Source: Nitriliruptoraceae bacterium (lineage in GTDB: Bacteria > Actinomycetota > Nitriliruptoria > Nitriliruptorales > Nitriliruptoraceae). From it: a stretch of 12,442 nt of DNA. How positions within the stretch are numbered: the first letter of the stretch is position 1; each line of letters begins with the position of its first letter. The stretch covers positions 1 through 12,442 of the forward strand of contig SKTN01000208.1 of assembly GCA_007117945.1 (NCBI GenBank), given 5' to 3'. A program made the position numbers and the translations under genes. Below are positions 1-7,827 of the stretch, piece after piece. The notes below the pieces were generated by a model, which saw only the letters and a program-made list of their open reading frames with translations, was not told the DNA's origin and did not search any database.

Positions 1-25
1 ACCAGACGTCGTGTCGCGTCCTGGT
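1..25 (-). terminator. Possible hairpin after the membrane-protein gene
   Basis: Positions 1-8 can pair with 17-25 (ACCAGACG against CGTCCTGGT, one bulged C), leaving an 8-nt loop. The hairpin lies about 50 bp beyond the stop of the minus-strand membrane-protein gene, where a terminator for the RHS operon would fit. Any U-tract on the minus strand would lie left of position 1, outside the window, so an intrinsic terminator cannot be confirmed. Bases 26-74 hold nothing I can recognise. Confidence 0.25.
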
Positions 26-74
26 AGGGATGTCGAACACGGTCGTGATCTGGGGGAACCTGAGGGTAAGGACG

Positions 75-764
75 TCACTGGACGCGTCGTTTGGCGAGCA
101 TGTCTTGCAGAACCACTGCACCGTGTAGGGCGACGCACGCGGCTGCCAAGGTGACCAGCCACGGCAACTCGGCCGGGAAGGCGGAAGCCGTCTCCGCAAG
201 CTCGAGCGCAAAGAGCCACGAGGCTACGGCGCCAACCGGCACGATTGCACCGACCCAGAACGGCATCCGAACCTTCCGGACGCGCATGCCCAGCACGAGG
301 CTGCTACCAACGAGCGCAATGCAAACTGGTGCGAGGCCGCGATTGTCCATGGCTACAAGGGCCGCTGATAGGACGACAGCTCCCAGTCCTCTTGCCACGA
401 CCTGCGTCGTAGATCGGTTCGGGATGGACCGATGGTACACATGGAACCCTAGGCCGAGCGTGAGACCGGCGAGAAGAAGATGCATCCCAAGGTCCGCCCA
501 AACGGCTATCAGTGCGACGAGAGTGGCAAGAATACTGAGGAGCCAAACAGTTCTTCCGGGAGCTTGACTCGACCAGCGCCACGAGGCAACGGCCAGTAGG
601 AACACGCTCATAGCCGAGATCATGCCGACCCTGATTGGAGTGCCGACTTGTGATAGCGCCATGGCGGCGATGATGCTGAAGTGAAGTACTAGGAGGTTCG
701 TACTGGCCCGATCTTCAGTCAGAACGATCGGCAAACTAGGCCCGTCGACGCGCGTCGTATTCAC
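75..764 (-). CDS. Polytopic membrane protein, candidate immunity partner of the RHS protein
   Basis: I do not recognise the family. The product is 229 aa and very hydrophobic, with about seven or eight likely membrane segments (near residues 22-41, 44-62, 71-90, 91-110, 124-140, 143-160, 169-188 and 199-219). A short polar N-terminus and a basic C-terminal end (KRR) flank them. There is no signal peptide, catalytic motif or transporter signature. The GTG start at 764-762 is chosen because AGGAG lies 5 bases before it; an in-frame TTG at 782 would leave that site inside the gene. The gene overlaps the 3' end of the upstream RHS gene by 29 bp, so the two are probably co-transcribed and translationally coupled. 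Its base composition, like that of the RHS tip, is less GC-rich than the RHS core. From this position I infer an immunity role against a membrane-acting RHS tip; an unrelated small membrane protein remains possible. That the gene is real is well supported; its function is inference. Confidence 0.82.
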   Translation of the reverse strand: MNTTRVDGPSLPIVLTEDRASTNLLVLHFSIIAAMALSQVGTPIRVGMISAMSVFLLAVASWRWSSQAPGRTVWLLSILATLVALIAVWADLGMHLLLAGLTLGLGFHVYHRSIPNRSTTQVVARGLGAVVLSAALVAMDNRGLAPVCIALVGSSLVLGMRVRKVRMPFWVGAIVPVGAVASWLFALELAETASAFPAELPWLVTLAAACVALHGAVVLQDMLAKRRVQ

Positions 765-3700
765 AGTAACTCCTGATGACAATCAGGCCTGCAACACCTA
801 TACCAGTGACAACCGTGCTCAAGGCTCCAATGCGACCGAAGAGATTCGCGCCACGCACAAGCCATTTTATCTTGCCCGCATTGGAGACCGACCGGGCAAC
901 GCGACGGAGCCATGGGCCGCCCTTCAAAGCTGGCTGAATCTCAAGGTAGCGAGCAACAGCAATGAGAGCCTTGGGGATTGCCCAGAGCAAGAACGAGAGT
1001 GCCGCAGAACCTGCGCTGAAGCCGGCCAGCCTCCTCAGCAACTGATAGGTACCCGCGTTCCTCTGCATGCATTGGGCGCGCCGTTGCTGGACCGACCTAC
1101 CGTCCAGATCTACGTTATTGACGCAATCGCCACTCGCATATTCGTAAGCGTTGTCCGATCCGCCGAGAACAGGGTCGGTCTGGGCGAAGCGTCCGAGGTG
1201 GGGGACATAGAGCCGCACTCCCATGAGGATGGCGCCGGAGGGTAGGGCGGTGTGGCGCTGTTTCGCGCCGTGCCAGCCGTAGCGGGCGCTGCCTGCGATC
1301 GGGATGCCGAACTCGTCTGTGAGCAGCGTCGCGGTCGGGGTGGGGTTGCCGCCTTGCTGGTCGGTGTCGATGTGCATCACGACCGAACCGTGCAGGTCGG
1401 TCAGGGTGGTGGTCAGTCGGGTGGTCTCCCCGTCGAACGTGAGGGTCGCGGCGAGGTCGCCGGCGAGTCCGGTGACGTTGCGGGTCCACCCACCGCTGGG
1501 GGTGGCGTGCCAGGCGGGACTGTCGCTGTCGTCGGCGTAGCGCCAACCGGTGGTCGCACCGGTGTGGTCGGTTTCGGTGGCGAACCGCATCGCTGGGTCG
1601 AGGGTGTAGGTGCGTGATTCGCTGTTCTGGGTGAGGGTGGCGACCAGGTCGTTGACGTGGTAGGTCGCGGCCAGCGGCCCGTTGCCGTCGACCAGCGCGC
1701 CGGGTAGCTGCAGGGCGCGACCGAGCCCGTCGTACACCGTGCCGGCCGTCAGTCGGTCGCCGGTGTCGTAGGTGTAGCTGGTGGTGGCGATCACGGTCTG
1801 GTTGCAGCTGCCGTCGGGGTTGGTGCCGAGGTTGGTCTTGGCGGTGCGGTTGGAGTTGCGTCCGACTGCGGTGTTCCCGAAGGTGTAGCGGCGGGAGGTA
1901 CAGGCCCCGTCGATGGTGTCGGTGGTGTCGGTGAGCCGCCCTGCGGGGTCGTAGTGGTAGGTGCGTTCGGCGATGGGCCGGTCGTGGGTCACCCATTGGC
2001 CGTGGATCGACGAGACCGTCCCTTCGGCCCACCACACACAGTCTTCGCCGGTGCACCCTTGGGTCTGGGTGACGGTTTGGCCGGTGGTGGCTCCGGATGG
2101 ATCGACGCTCAGTTCGGTGCGTAGCCCGTGCGGGCCGGACCAGGCGGTCAACGTCCCGTCGGCGTCGTAGTCGCCGGGCGTGGTCTCGAAGATGCCGGCA
2201 TGGGAGTCGACGATCTTGGTGACGTGCCAGGTGGCGGGGTCGTAGGTGAAGGTGCGGGTGCCGCGGCCGTCGTTGACCGTGGCGACGCGACCGTGCGGGT
2301 CGTAGCTGGTGGTGGCGGTGTTGCCGGCCGCGTCGGTGTAGGACACCAGCCGTCCGAGCGTGTCGTAGCTGCGGACGATCTGGCCGTCTTCCGTCGAGGT
2401 GGTGGTGGGCAGGCCGGTGGTCGGGTCGTAGCTGGTGGTCACGGTCGGTACCGGCGTGCCGGTCGAGGCGGTGATGGTCACAGTTGCGATACGCCCGGCA
2501 GCGTCCGATCCGATGGCGGTGCTCCGTGTGGCGTTGCCGGTGCTGGTTGGTGCGGTCTCGGCCACGGTGGTGGGTTGCAGGTAGAGGTCGTAGCCGGTGG
2601 TGTGGGTGGTGATGAGCCCTGGAGTGTTGGCGTTGATGGGGGGTTGGGCGGCGGGGGTGTGCAGGCACAGTTGGCCGTGCCATTCGGGCCGGTTGCCGCA
2701 CTGGCTGTTGTGGGTGGGGTGGGTGCCCGCGGTGTAGCGGATGGTGCGTAGCGTGCCGGGTCCGCCGCCGGACGGTTCGGATGGTTGGCGGCGTTCGATC
2801 TCGAGCCCGGCGGCGTCGTAGACGGTGGTGGTGCGGATGTTCAACCCTGAGGGGTCGACGGTGATCACGGTCGGTAGCCGCAGCTCCCAGTTGTAGGCGG
2901 TCGTGGTGGTGCGCACGTCGTTGTAGGTGCCGTTGGCGAGCAGTGCCCCGACGGTGGTCGTGGTGGGCAGGAGCGGCTTGTCGCCGGTCCAGGAGCCGGG
3001 AAGACCTTGGTCGTAGGTGTAGCGGGTGGTCTGGCGCGCCTGGACCCGTTGTCCGGCGCCGGTACCCGTGGTGAGTTCGATCTCGTGTTCGGGGCCGCGC
3101 TCCTCGAGTAGCGCCAGCCCGTCCAAGCTGTAGGTGCGGGTGGTGTCGAGCCGGGAGGCGAGCGAGGCACGCTGGGCGGCGGGGGCGGCGAGCACGCGGG
3201 CGCGGTTGGCGGCGGTGAGCTCACGGATGGGGTTGCCGTGGATGTCGTACTCGACGGTGGTGATCCGCCCGCCGGGTGCGGCGGTGTTGGTGACGCGGCC
3301 GGACGCTTCGAGGTAGGTGATGTCCGCGCGGGCGTAGTCGGCGGTGTTCAGGTTGCTGGCGGTGGTGGAGGGCGGGATCGCGTCGGGTGGGAAGATGGCG
3401 GTCGCGTCGGTGGGGATCGAGCGGGTCTGGCCCCACACGGCCACGTCGGCCGGACCCATCGGATACGGAGCCTTGTTCGGAGTGTCGAGGTTGGTGCGGG
3501 GGACGTCGTAGACGAGGGTGGTCTGGCTGGTGCCGCCGGCCAGGTTCGGACGCCGAACGGTGCGGACCCGGCCGCGGTTGGCGCCGGAGGTGGCGGCGTA
3601 GGTGATGGTCCAGGCCTCGAGCCCGGGCGGCGTCACGGTCGACAGGCGGCCTTGGGTGTCGTAGCTGTAGCTGGTGGTCAACGACGGGGTGACGCGCGGG

Positions 3701-6700
3701 TCGGTGACGCCGGTGAGTCGGCCGTCGGTGTCGTAGCTGTAGTTGATCAGCCGGATCCGGGACATGGTGGTGGCGTCGGGGTTCTCCCAGGCGAGCAGGT
3801 CCACGCCGGTCAGACGGGTCCCGCCGGCCGTCGGGCCGTAGATCAGGTCGAGTGCACGACAGCCGCGGGCGAGGCTGGTCGCGGTCAGCGAGCAGCTGAT
3901 GGTGTCGGGGTGGGGGGCGACGACCCGGGTGGGGCGCATCCGCCCGTCGATGGTGGCCCACCGGTAGCGGGTGGTGCCGGCCTGACCGGACTGGGTAACG
4001 GTGTCGGGCCGGAAGATCCCGTCCCGTGGCTTGAACGTGGTGACGGTCCCGTCGAGATCGGTGAGGGTGTAGGTCGACGACGCGAAGGTCAGCGTGAGGT
4101 CCTCGAAGCCGGGTTCGGGGACGTAGACGGTCCCGTCACGGTCGAACCAGACCTCAGCGCCCTCGACGTCGGTGAGCAGCACATAGGGCGCAGCGGTGGA
4201 GGTCGACCCGTGCCCTGGTGTGGACAGCGCGTCCCAGCCGGCACCGGCCTCGAGGACCGCAACGCCAGAAACCCAGCCGGGACCGAACAGCGGATCGTCA
4301 CCCGCCTCGGCACGACTGTTGTGGGTGCGGGTCACCGTCAGATCCGAGGTCCACGCCGCGATGGATGCGTCCGCATCAGTAACGTTGAGGTTGCCCGACA
4401 GCAGACTCACCGTGCCGGGCCCGAGGTCGATGGCGCCGTGGTCCTTGCCGGCCCCGACCCGGTCGAGCCCGATCCGCACAGGATCGGTGACCGTCGCATC
4501 GTTGAACCGTGCCCGCAGGTGGATCGGACCGTCCTCCGCGCCGACACTCCCGGCGACGTCCCAGACCACCTCGGCGGTCTGGCCGTTCAACATCGGTAGC
4601 ACGTTCGAGGTCAACGGCGTGTCCGGGCTCGACGCCAACGCCAACCGTGACGCGGACACGTTGGCCCAGGTTCCACCGGGCCGCTGCCACTGCAGCGTCG
4701 CCGACGTCAGCGCCGATGGGCCGGCCACCTGGACCGGGACACGCCGCTGGGTCCGGGTGCCCTCTTCGGGGGTGAGCAGCCCGGCCGTGCCGATGTTGAA
4801 CCGGCGCCTGGTCGTGGTGCCCCAGTTGCCGGCCTTGTCCCGTGGACGCACATGCAGATACCAGATCCCCGTCGAGGTGGAGCTGCGACTGTAGGTGCGT
4901 GAGGTCTGCAAGCTGCCCGATGGCACGAAGGTGGCGTCCTTGTTGAACGCGATCGCATACCCGTCCACCCCGGCCGGACTGTCCGACGACGCGGTCCACG
5001 ACGCCGAGATCGCTCCGTCGGTGTACCAGTCGGTGGTCGACGGGTGCGTGCTCGACGAGATCGTCGGGGTCGACGGGCCGGCGACATCGACGGTGATCGA
5101 CCGGGTCGCCGACCAAGGTCCGTACAACGATCCGTCGTAGCCGCGGGCCTGCCAGGTGTAGGTCTTGGCGTGCTCGAGGGTGCTCGAGGGAAGCTTGAGC
5201 GGCGAGTTGGAGCCGGAGGACACCTGGCTGCCGAGGCCGATATAGATCTGGCTGCCGGCCGAGTTGTACACCCGGTACTGCACCCGGCCGCTGCCGCCGT
5301 CGGGGTCGTTGAACTTGCCGTTCAACGTGGGGCGCACATCGGTGACAAACCCGCCCGAGACGGGTGTCTCAGACCGGGAGGTCACCCCGGTCGGGTAGCT
5401 GTTATAGGTCACGGTCAGCTTCGGCCGGTTGGAGGATGCCTCGGAGGAGCGGAACTTCTTCCAGGTGAGGTTGTCGGTCTCGTCGGGAGAGATCAGCAGC
5501 AGTCCGTGGTTGGCCGCGCCGTCGGCCCAGGACTGCACCCGACCGGTGACATCGAACGCCTGGAAGCCGGCCGCGCACGACGACGAGTAGCCGCGGGCGA
5601 AGTTCGGGTTGGCGTCCACCGTCGATGACGCCGACGGCCGGGTCGACCAGACCGTCGAGGAGTCGAACCCGGAGGTCAGCCGGCGCACGTTGACCCGCCG
5701 GGCGGTGCACGACCACGAATGGAAGTTGTACAACTCCATGGATGCGGACAGGATCTTCTTGCCGGCGACCGGGCCGGTGTTGAACCGGATCAGAGTTCGT
5801 GCCTTGGTGGAGCCGCCGTCGTAGGTGCCCACCCGCAGCTCGGTCGCCGACCACTGAGAGGTGTTGGCGATGTTGGACTGCACGAACGTGTCACCCGAAA
5901 GCGACAGGGATGCGGTCGGGTCGATCGTCACCGGATAGGTCACATCCGGATCCGACAGGAACGCGAAGTCTGGGGTGACCTCCAACACGTTGGTGCCGTC
6001 ACGTTCGATCAGCGTCGCGTCGACCTCGGCGACGTGGACCGGTTCGTCGGACTGGATGTCGCGTACCGCCCCCCACATCCACAACCCGTCGATGGCGATC
6101 ACGACCTCACCGTCCGAGTCGGTGACCTCGAGCCCGCCACCCTCAGCATCCGAGATGTCGAGGTCGTCGGAGACGTCGAGCTCGAACCGCCACGTCGGCG
6201 GCTCGGTCGGTCGATCGCGGACGATCAGCCGCTTGGCATACCCGGCCGGCAGCGCCTCGAGCTCGAGGTCCACACCTGGCTGGACGTCGCGGTACAGCGC
6301 GACGTTGCCGTCCAGCTCCGGTTCAGGCAAGCGGACCCCCGCCCAGTTCAGCTCCATCGCGATCGGCGCCGGTGCAGCCTCGTCACCGTTCGGCTGGCCG
6401 TTGGGGTCCTCGGCCCGCCCGGCAGCCTCTTCGGCATCTTCCAGGTCGCCTTCCAGCATCACCGCCGGGCCGTCTCCGCCGCCGGAGAAGGCAAGCTCCG
6501 CAGCCGCGACCCGCGGCACCACCAGCCCACCCCGACGGACCAGGGTCGTGTCGATGTCGCGCCATACCCCCTCGGGGCCGGCATCGGGGTCGAACGTGCG
6601 TTCCGGGCCGGCGTGCAGCTCATCGGTGAACGTTCCGTCCGGATTCGCGAAGGTCCGGGACGTGGCGGTGGTCAGCGACGCGATCTCGACCCGCCGGTCG

Positions 6701-6939
6701 GTCTGCCGGGCTGTGAGCTGCGCGGTGAACACATCCGGACGCACCAGCGGCTCACCGTCGGCCTGCTGATCCGAGGCCGCCTCACCTGGCGTCTCGTCCT
6801 CGGGCGACGATGACGGCTGGGCGATCGCCGCCGTGACCCCAAGCTGCGCGACCAGCGCGGCGACGAGCACGATCACCAGCAGCCGTGCCAGCCTTCGCAG
6901 CTTCAGTGACCTGTCCGCCGAGACATAGACCAGACCCAT
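736..6939 (-). CDS. Secreted giant RHS/YD-repeat protein with DNRLRE-like domain and variable C-terminal tip
   Basis: Candidate polymorphic toxin of 2067 aa, counted from the ATG at 6939 (GGGGAAG sits 4 bases before it, and a signal peptide follows directly; a GTG at 7008 would bury that signal). Residues 1-40 form the signal peptide: basic SLKLRR, hydrophobic core, AIA cleavage motif. An acidic linker covers about 165-190. Residues about 350-512 resemble a DNRLRE domain, and about 513-720 hold fibronectin-like modules (TYTWQARGYDG, WYLHVRPRDKAGNWG). The RHS/YD region runs from about 850 to 1948, with repeats such as YSYDTDGRL, YSYDTQGRL, SYDPHGRV and YHYDPAGRL. A CGNRPEW...C insert at 1414-1425 is of a kind I recall from actinobacterial RHS proteins. 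The RHS core motif is at 1907-1948 (GVRLYVPHLGRF, TDP, NAYEY, VDLDGR). RHS repeats of toxins build a hollow shell around the C-terminal tip. After residue 1948 the sequence changes character (see the tip entry). No PAAR or VgrG part is present, so Sec export fits better than type VI delivery. Confidence 0.93.
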   Translation of the reverse strand: MGLVYVSADRSLKLRRLARLLVIVLVAALVAQLGVTAAIAQPSSSPEDETPGEAASDQQADGEPLVRPDVFTAQLTARQTDRRVEIASLTTATSRTFANPDGTFTDELHAGPERTFDPDAGPEGVWRDIDTTLVRRGGLVVPRVAAAELAFSGGGDGPAVMLEGDLEDAEEAAGRAEDPNGQPNGDEAAPAPIAMELNWAGVRLPEPELDGNVALYRDVQPGVDLELEALPAGYAKRLIVRDRPTEPPTWRFELDVSDDLDISDAEGGGLEVTDSDGEVVIAIDGLWMWGAVRDIQSDEPVHVAEVDATLIERDGTNVLEVTPDFAFLSDPDVTYPVTIDPTASLSLSGDTFVQSNIANTSQWSATELRVGTYDGGSTKARTLIRFNTGPVAGKKILSASMELYNFHSWSCTARRVNVRRLTSGFDSSTVWSTRPSASSTVDANPNFARGYSSSCAAGFQAFDVTGRVQSWADGAANHGLLLISPDETDNLTWKKFRSSEASSNRPKLTVTYNSYPTGVTSRSETPVSGGFVTDVRPTLNGKFNDPDGGSGRVQYRVYNSAGSQIYIGLGSQVSSGSNSPLKLPSSTLEHAKTYTWQARGYDGSLYGPWSATRSITVDVAGPSTPTISSSTHPSTTDWYTDGAISASWTASSDSPAGVDGYAIAFNKDATFVPSGSLQTSRTYSRSSTSTGIWYLHVRPRDKAGNWGTTTRRRFNIGTAGLLTPEEGTRTQRRVPVQVAGPSALTSATLQWQRPGGTWANVSASRLALASSPDTPLTSNVLPMLNGQTAEVVWDVAGSVGAEDGPIHLRARFNDATVTDPVRIGLDRVGAGKDHGAIDLGPGTVSLLSGNLNVTDADASIAAWTSDLTVTRTHNSRAEAGDDPLFGPGWVSGVAVLEAGAGWDALSTPGHGSTSTAAPYVLLTDVEGAEVWFDRDGTVYVPEPGFEDLTLTFASSTYTLTDLDGTVTTFKPRDGIFRPDTVTQSGQAGTTRYRWATIDGRMRPTRVVAPHPDTISCSLTATSLARGCRALDLIYGPTAGGTRLTGVDLLAWENPDATTMSRIRLINYSYDTDGRLTGVTDPRVTPSLTTSYSYDTQGRLSTVTPPGLEAWTITYAATSGANRGRVRTVRRPNLAGGTSQTTLVYDVPRTNLDTPNKAPYPMGPADVAVWGQTRSIPTDATAIFPPDAIPPSTTASNLNTADYARADITYLEASGRVTNTAAPGGRITTVEYDIHGNPIRELTAANRARVLAAPAAQRASLASRLDTTRTYSLDGLALLEERGPEHEIELTTGTGAGQRVQARQTTRYTYDQGLPGSWTGDKPLLPTTTTVGALLANGTYNDVRTTTTAYNWELRLPTVITVDPSGLNIRTTTVYDAAGLEIERRQPSEPSGGGPGTLRTIRYTAGTHPTHNSQCGNRPEWHGQLCLHTPAAQPPINANTPGLITTHTTGYDLYLQPTTVAETAPTSTGNATRSTAIGSDAAGRIATVTITASTGTPVPTVTTSYDPTTGLPTTTSTEDGQIVRSYDTLGRLVSYTDAAGNTATTSYDPHGRVATVNDGRGTRTFTYDPATWHVTKIVDSHAGIFETTPGDYDADGTLTAWSGPHGLRTELSVDPSGATTGQTVTQTQGCTGEDCVWWAEGTVSSIHGQWVTHDRPIAERTYHYDPAGRLTDTTDTIDGACTSRRYTFGNTAVGRNSNRTAKTNLGTNPDGSCNQTVIATTSYTYDTGDRLTAGTVYDGLGRALQLPGALVDGNGPLAATYHVNDLVATLTQNSESRTYTLDPAMRFATETDHTGATTGWRYADDSDSPAWHATPSGGWTRNVTGLAGDLAATLTFDGETTRLTTTLTDLHGSVVMHIDTDQQGGNPTPTATLLTDEFGIPIAGSARYGWHGAKQRHTALPSGAILMGVRLYVPHLGRFAQTDPVLGGSDNAYEYASGDCVNNVDLDGRSVQQRRAQCMQRNAGTYQLLRRLAGFSAGSAALSFLLWAIPKALIAVARYLEIQPALKGGPWLRRVARSVSNAGKIKWLVRGANLFGRIGALSTVVTGIGVAGLIVIRSYCEYDARRRA
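739..1095 (-). other. Variable C-terminal tip of the RHS protein (candidate membrane-acting toxin domain)
   Basis: This is the segment encoding residues 1949-2067, just after the RHS core boundary VNNVDLDGR. The 119 residues contain two hydrophobic stretches, about 1972-1998 and 2036-2056 (the latter glycine-rich, IGALSTVVTGIGVAGLIV), separated by a strongly basic section rich in Arg, Lys and Trp. No nuclease, deaminase, ADP-ribosyl transferase or peptidase motif is visible. Hand-counted GC over 781-1080 is 59%, against about 72% over 2221-2340. Known RHS proteins carry their effector here and exchange it by recombination. A pore-forming or membrane-depolarising tip is inferred from the hydrophobic pattern and from the membrane protein encoded next. 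The alternative is a simple membrane-anchoring tail. Confidence 0.6.
770..774 (-). promoter_or_regulatory. Ribosome binding site of the membrane-protein gene
   Basis: AGGAG on the minus strand, 5 bases before the GTG start at 764. It lies inside the last codons of the RHS gene, so translation of the second gene can re-initiate while the first is being finished. This site decides the start in favour of GTG over the upstream TTG. Confidence 0.7.
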
Positions 6940-7049
6940 GCTGCTTCCCCGTTCGTTCGACGAGCCAGGCCAGTGCCCGGCCGGATGGACCTTGGTCGGC
7001 AGCACCACACCGCCGACGCCGCACTCTCGCCCACCCGGTCTCGCCGAAC

Positions 7050-7110
7050 CAGGACGATCGGCTGACGATCTGCTGACGATCTGCTGGCCGTCCGCTGGCA
7101 GAGCTGTCAG
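7050..7110. promoter_or_regulatory. Phased 11-bp direct repeats, candidate OmpR-family operator
   Basis: Five consecutive 11-bp units begin at 7050, 7061, 7072, 7083 and 7094. Units two and three are identical (GCTGACGATCT). GACGATC recurs at 7053, 7064 and 7075, and GCTG recurs at 7061, 7072, 7083 and 7094. The block ends in CTGTCAG at 7104-7110. OmpR/PhoB-type regulators typically bind head-to-tail repeats with an 11-bp period, and the next gene encodes such a regulator. The block lies in the 207-bp region between the divergent RHS gene and regulator gene. I infer autoregulation, and possibly control of the RHS gene. Confidence 0.62.
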
Positions 7111-7111
7111 C

Positions 7112-7117
7112 TACCCT
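7112..7117 (+). promoter_or_regulatory. Possible -10 element for the two-component operon
   Basis: TACCCT fits the TAnnnT pattern of a -10 hexamer and lies directly downstream of the phased repeats. There is no good -35 match 17 bp upstream, where the last repeat units sit. That arrangement is seen at activator-dependent promoters of the PhoB type. Transcription would begin near 7124, about 23 bases before the GTG start. The motif is short and could be chance. Confidence 0.3.
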
Positions 7118-7146
7118 CCCGACATGGCCGTGAATCGGGGGTTCGG

Positions 7147-7824
7147 GTGGCGCTGGTGCTGCTGGTCGAGGACGACGCGTCGATCCGGACTGCGCTGAGC
7201 ACCGCACTTGAACACGACGGGCATCAGGTTGCCGCCCGTGAACGCGGCGACGACCTAGAGGCGTGCGGCATCCTTGACCTGACGACGGTCGATGTCGCGA
7301 TCGTGGACGTTGGCCTGCCGCAGGGTCCCGACGGTATCGAGCTCGCCCACATGCTCACCTCGCAGCATGACGTCCCGGTGATCATCCTCACTGCCCAGGG
7401 CGACTTCGAGGTGAAGGCAGCCGGGTATCGGGCCGGCGCGGATCTGTACGTGACCAAGCCGTTCTCGGTCGCCGAGCTGTTGTGGCAGCTCGACGCGCTG
7501 CTGCGCCGCACCGGAGCCCACGGTCGGGATGTGCGGCCGGTCACTGCTGGAGCGTTGTCTCTCGACCTGACCCAGCGGATCGCCTGGCACCGCGGCGAGG
7601 AGCTGGCGCTGTCTCCGATCGAGTTCGATCTGCTCGCCGTGCTGGTCCGCCACCGCGGGAAGGCGGTCTCCAAGGCGCGGCTGCTCGACCTCGTGTGGGA
7701 GCATGACGTCTACGACACCAACCTGGTCGAGACCGCGATCCGCCGGCTGCGTGCCAAGCTGGCCGACCGTGCCCCGCAGCTGATCGAGACCGTCCGCGGG
7801 GCCGGCTACCGGCTACGCGCCTGA
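7147..7824 (+). CDS. OmpR/PhoB-family response regulator
   Basis: A cytoplasmic transcription factor of 225 aa, the usual length for the family. The receiver domain (about residues 1-120) shows the acidic pocket E8-D9-D10, the phosphoacceptor D54 in IVDVGLP, T82 in IILTA and K104 in YVTKPFS. The C-terminal winged helix (about 135-224) carries LSPIEFDLLAVLVRH, then LLDLVWEHDVYDTNLVETAIRRLRAKL without interruption of the fold, and ends in RGAGYRLRA. The GTG start at 7147 is preceded by GGGGG at 7137-7141. No in-frame start lies further upstream, and the receiver begins immediately, so the protein is complete. It should be phosphorylated by the kinase encoded 3 bp downstream. Its own promoter region holds 11-bp-phased repeats that suit its DNA-binding class, so autoregulation is likely. 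The target genes and signal are unknown; the divergent RHS gene is an obvious candidate. Confidence 0.95.
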   Translation: MALVLLVEDDASIRTALSTALEHDGHQVAARERGDDLEACGILDLTTVDVAIVDVGLPQGPDGIELAHMLTSQHDVPVIILTAQGDFEVKAAGYRAGADLYVTKPFSVAELLWQLDALLRRTGAHGRDVRPVTAGALSLDLTQRIAWHRGEELALSPIEFDLLAVLVRHRGKAVSKARLLDLVWEHDVYDTNLVETAIRRLRAKLADRAPQLIETVRGAGYRLRA

Positions 7825-7827
7825 CAC

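Noticed and set aside
1..150. Open plus-strand frame entering from the left edge
   Set aside because: It runs antisense over the end of the membrane-protein gene, ends at about 150, has no recognisable content, and the minus-strand gene is better supported.
765..782. TTG at 782 as the start of the membrane-protein gene
   Set aside because: The AGGAG at 770-774 would then lie inside the coding sequence; the GTG at 764 has ideal spacing to it.
1115..2701. Long open frame of 528 codons on the minus strand inside the RHS gene
   Set aside because: It is out of phase with the RHS frame and gives an Arg/His/Pro-rich product, the usual shadow of a GC-rich gene. The RHS frame has clear YD repeats throughout. 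The same applies to the many other long frames across 3200-6800.
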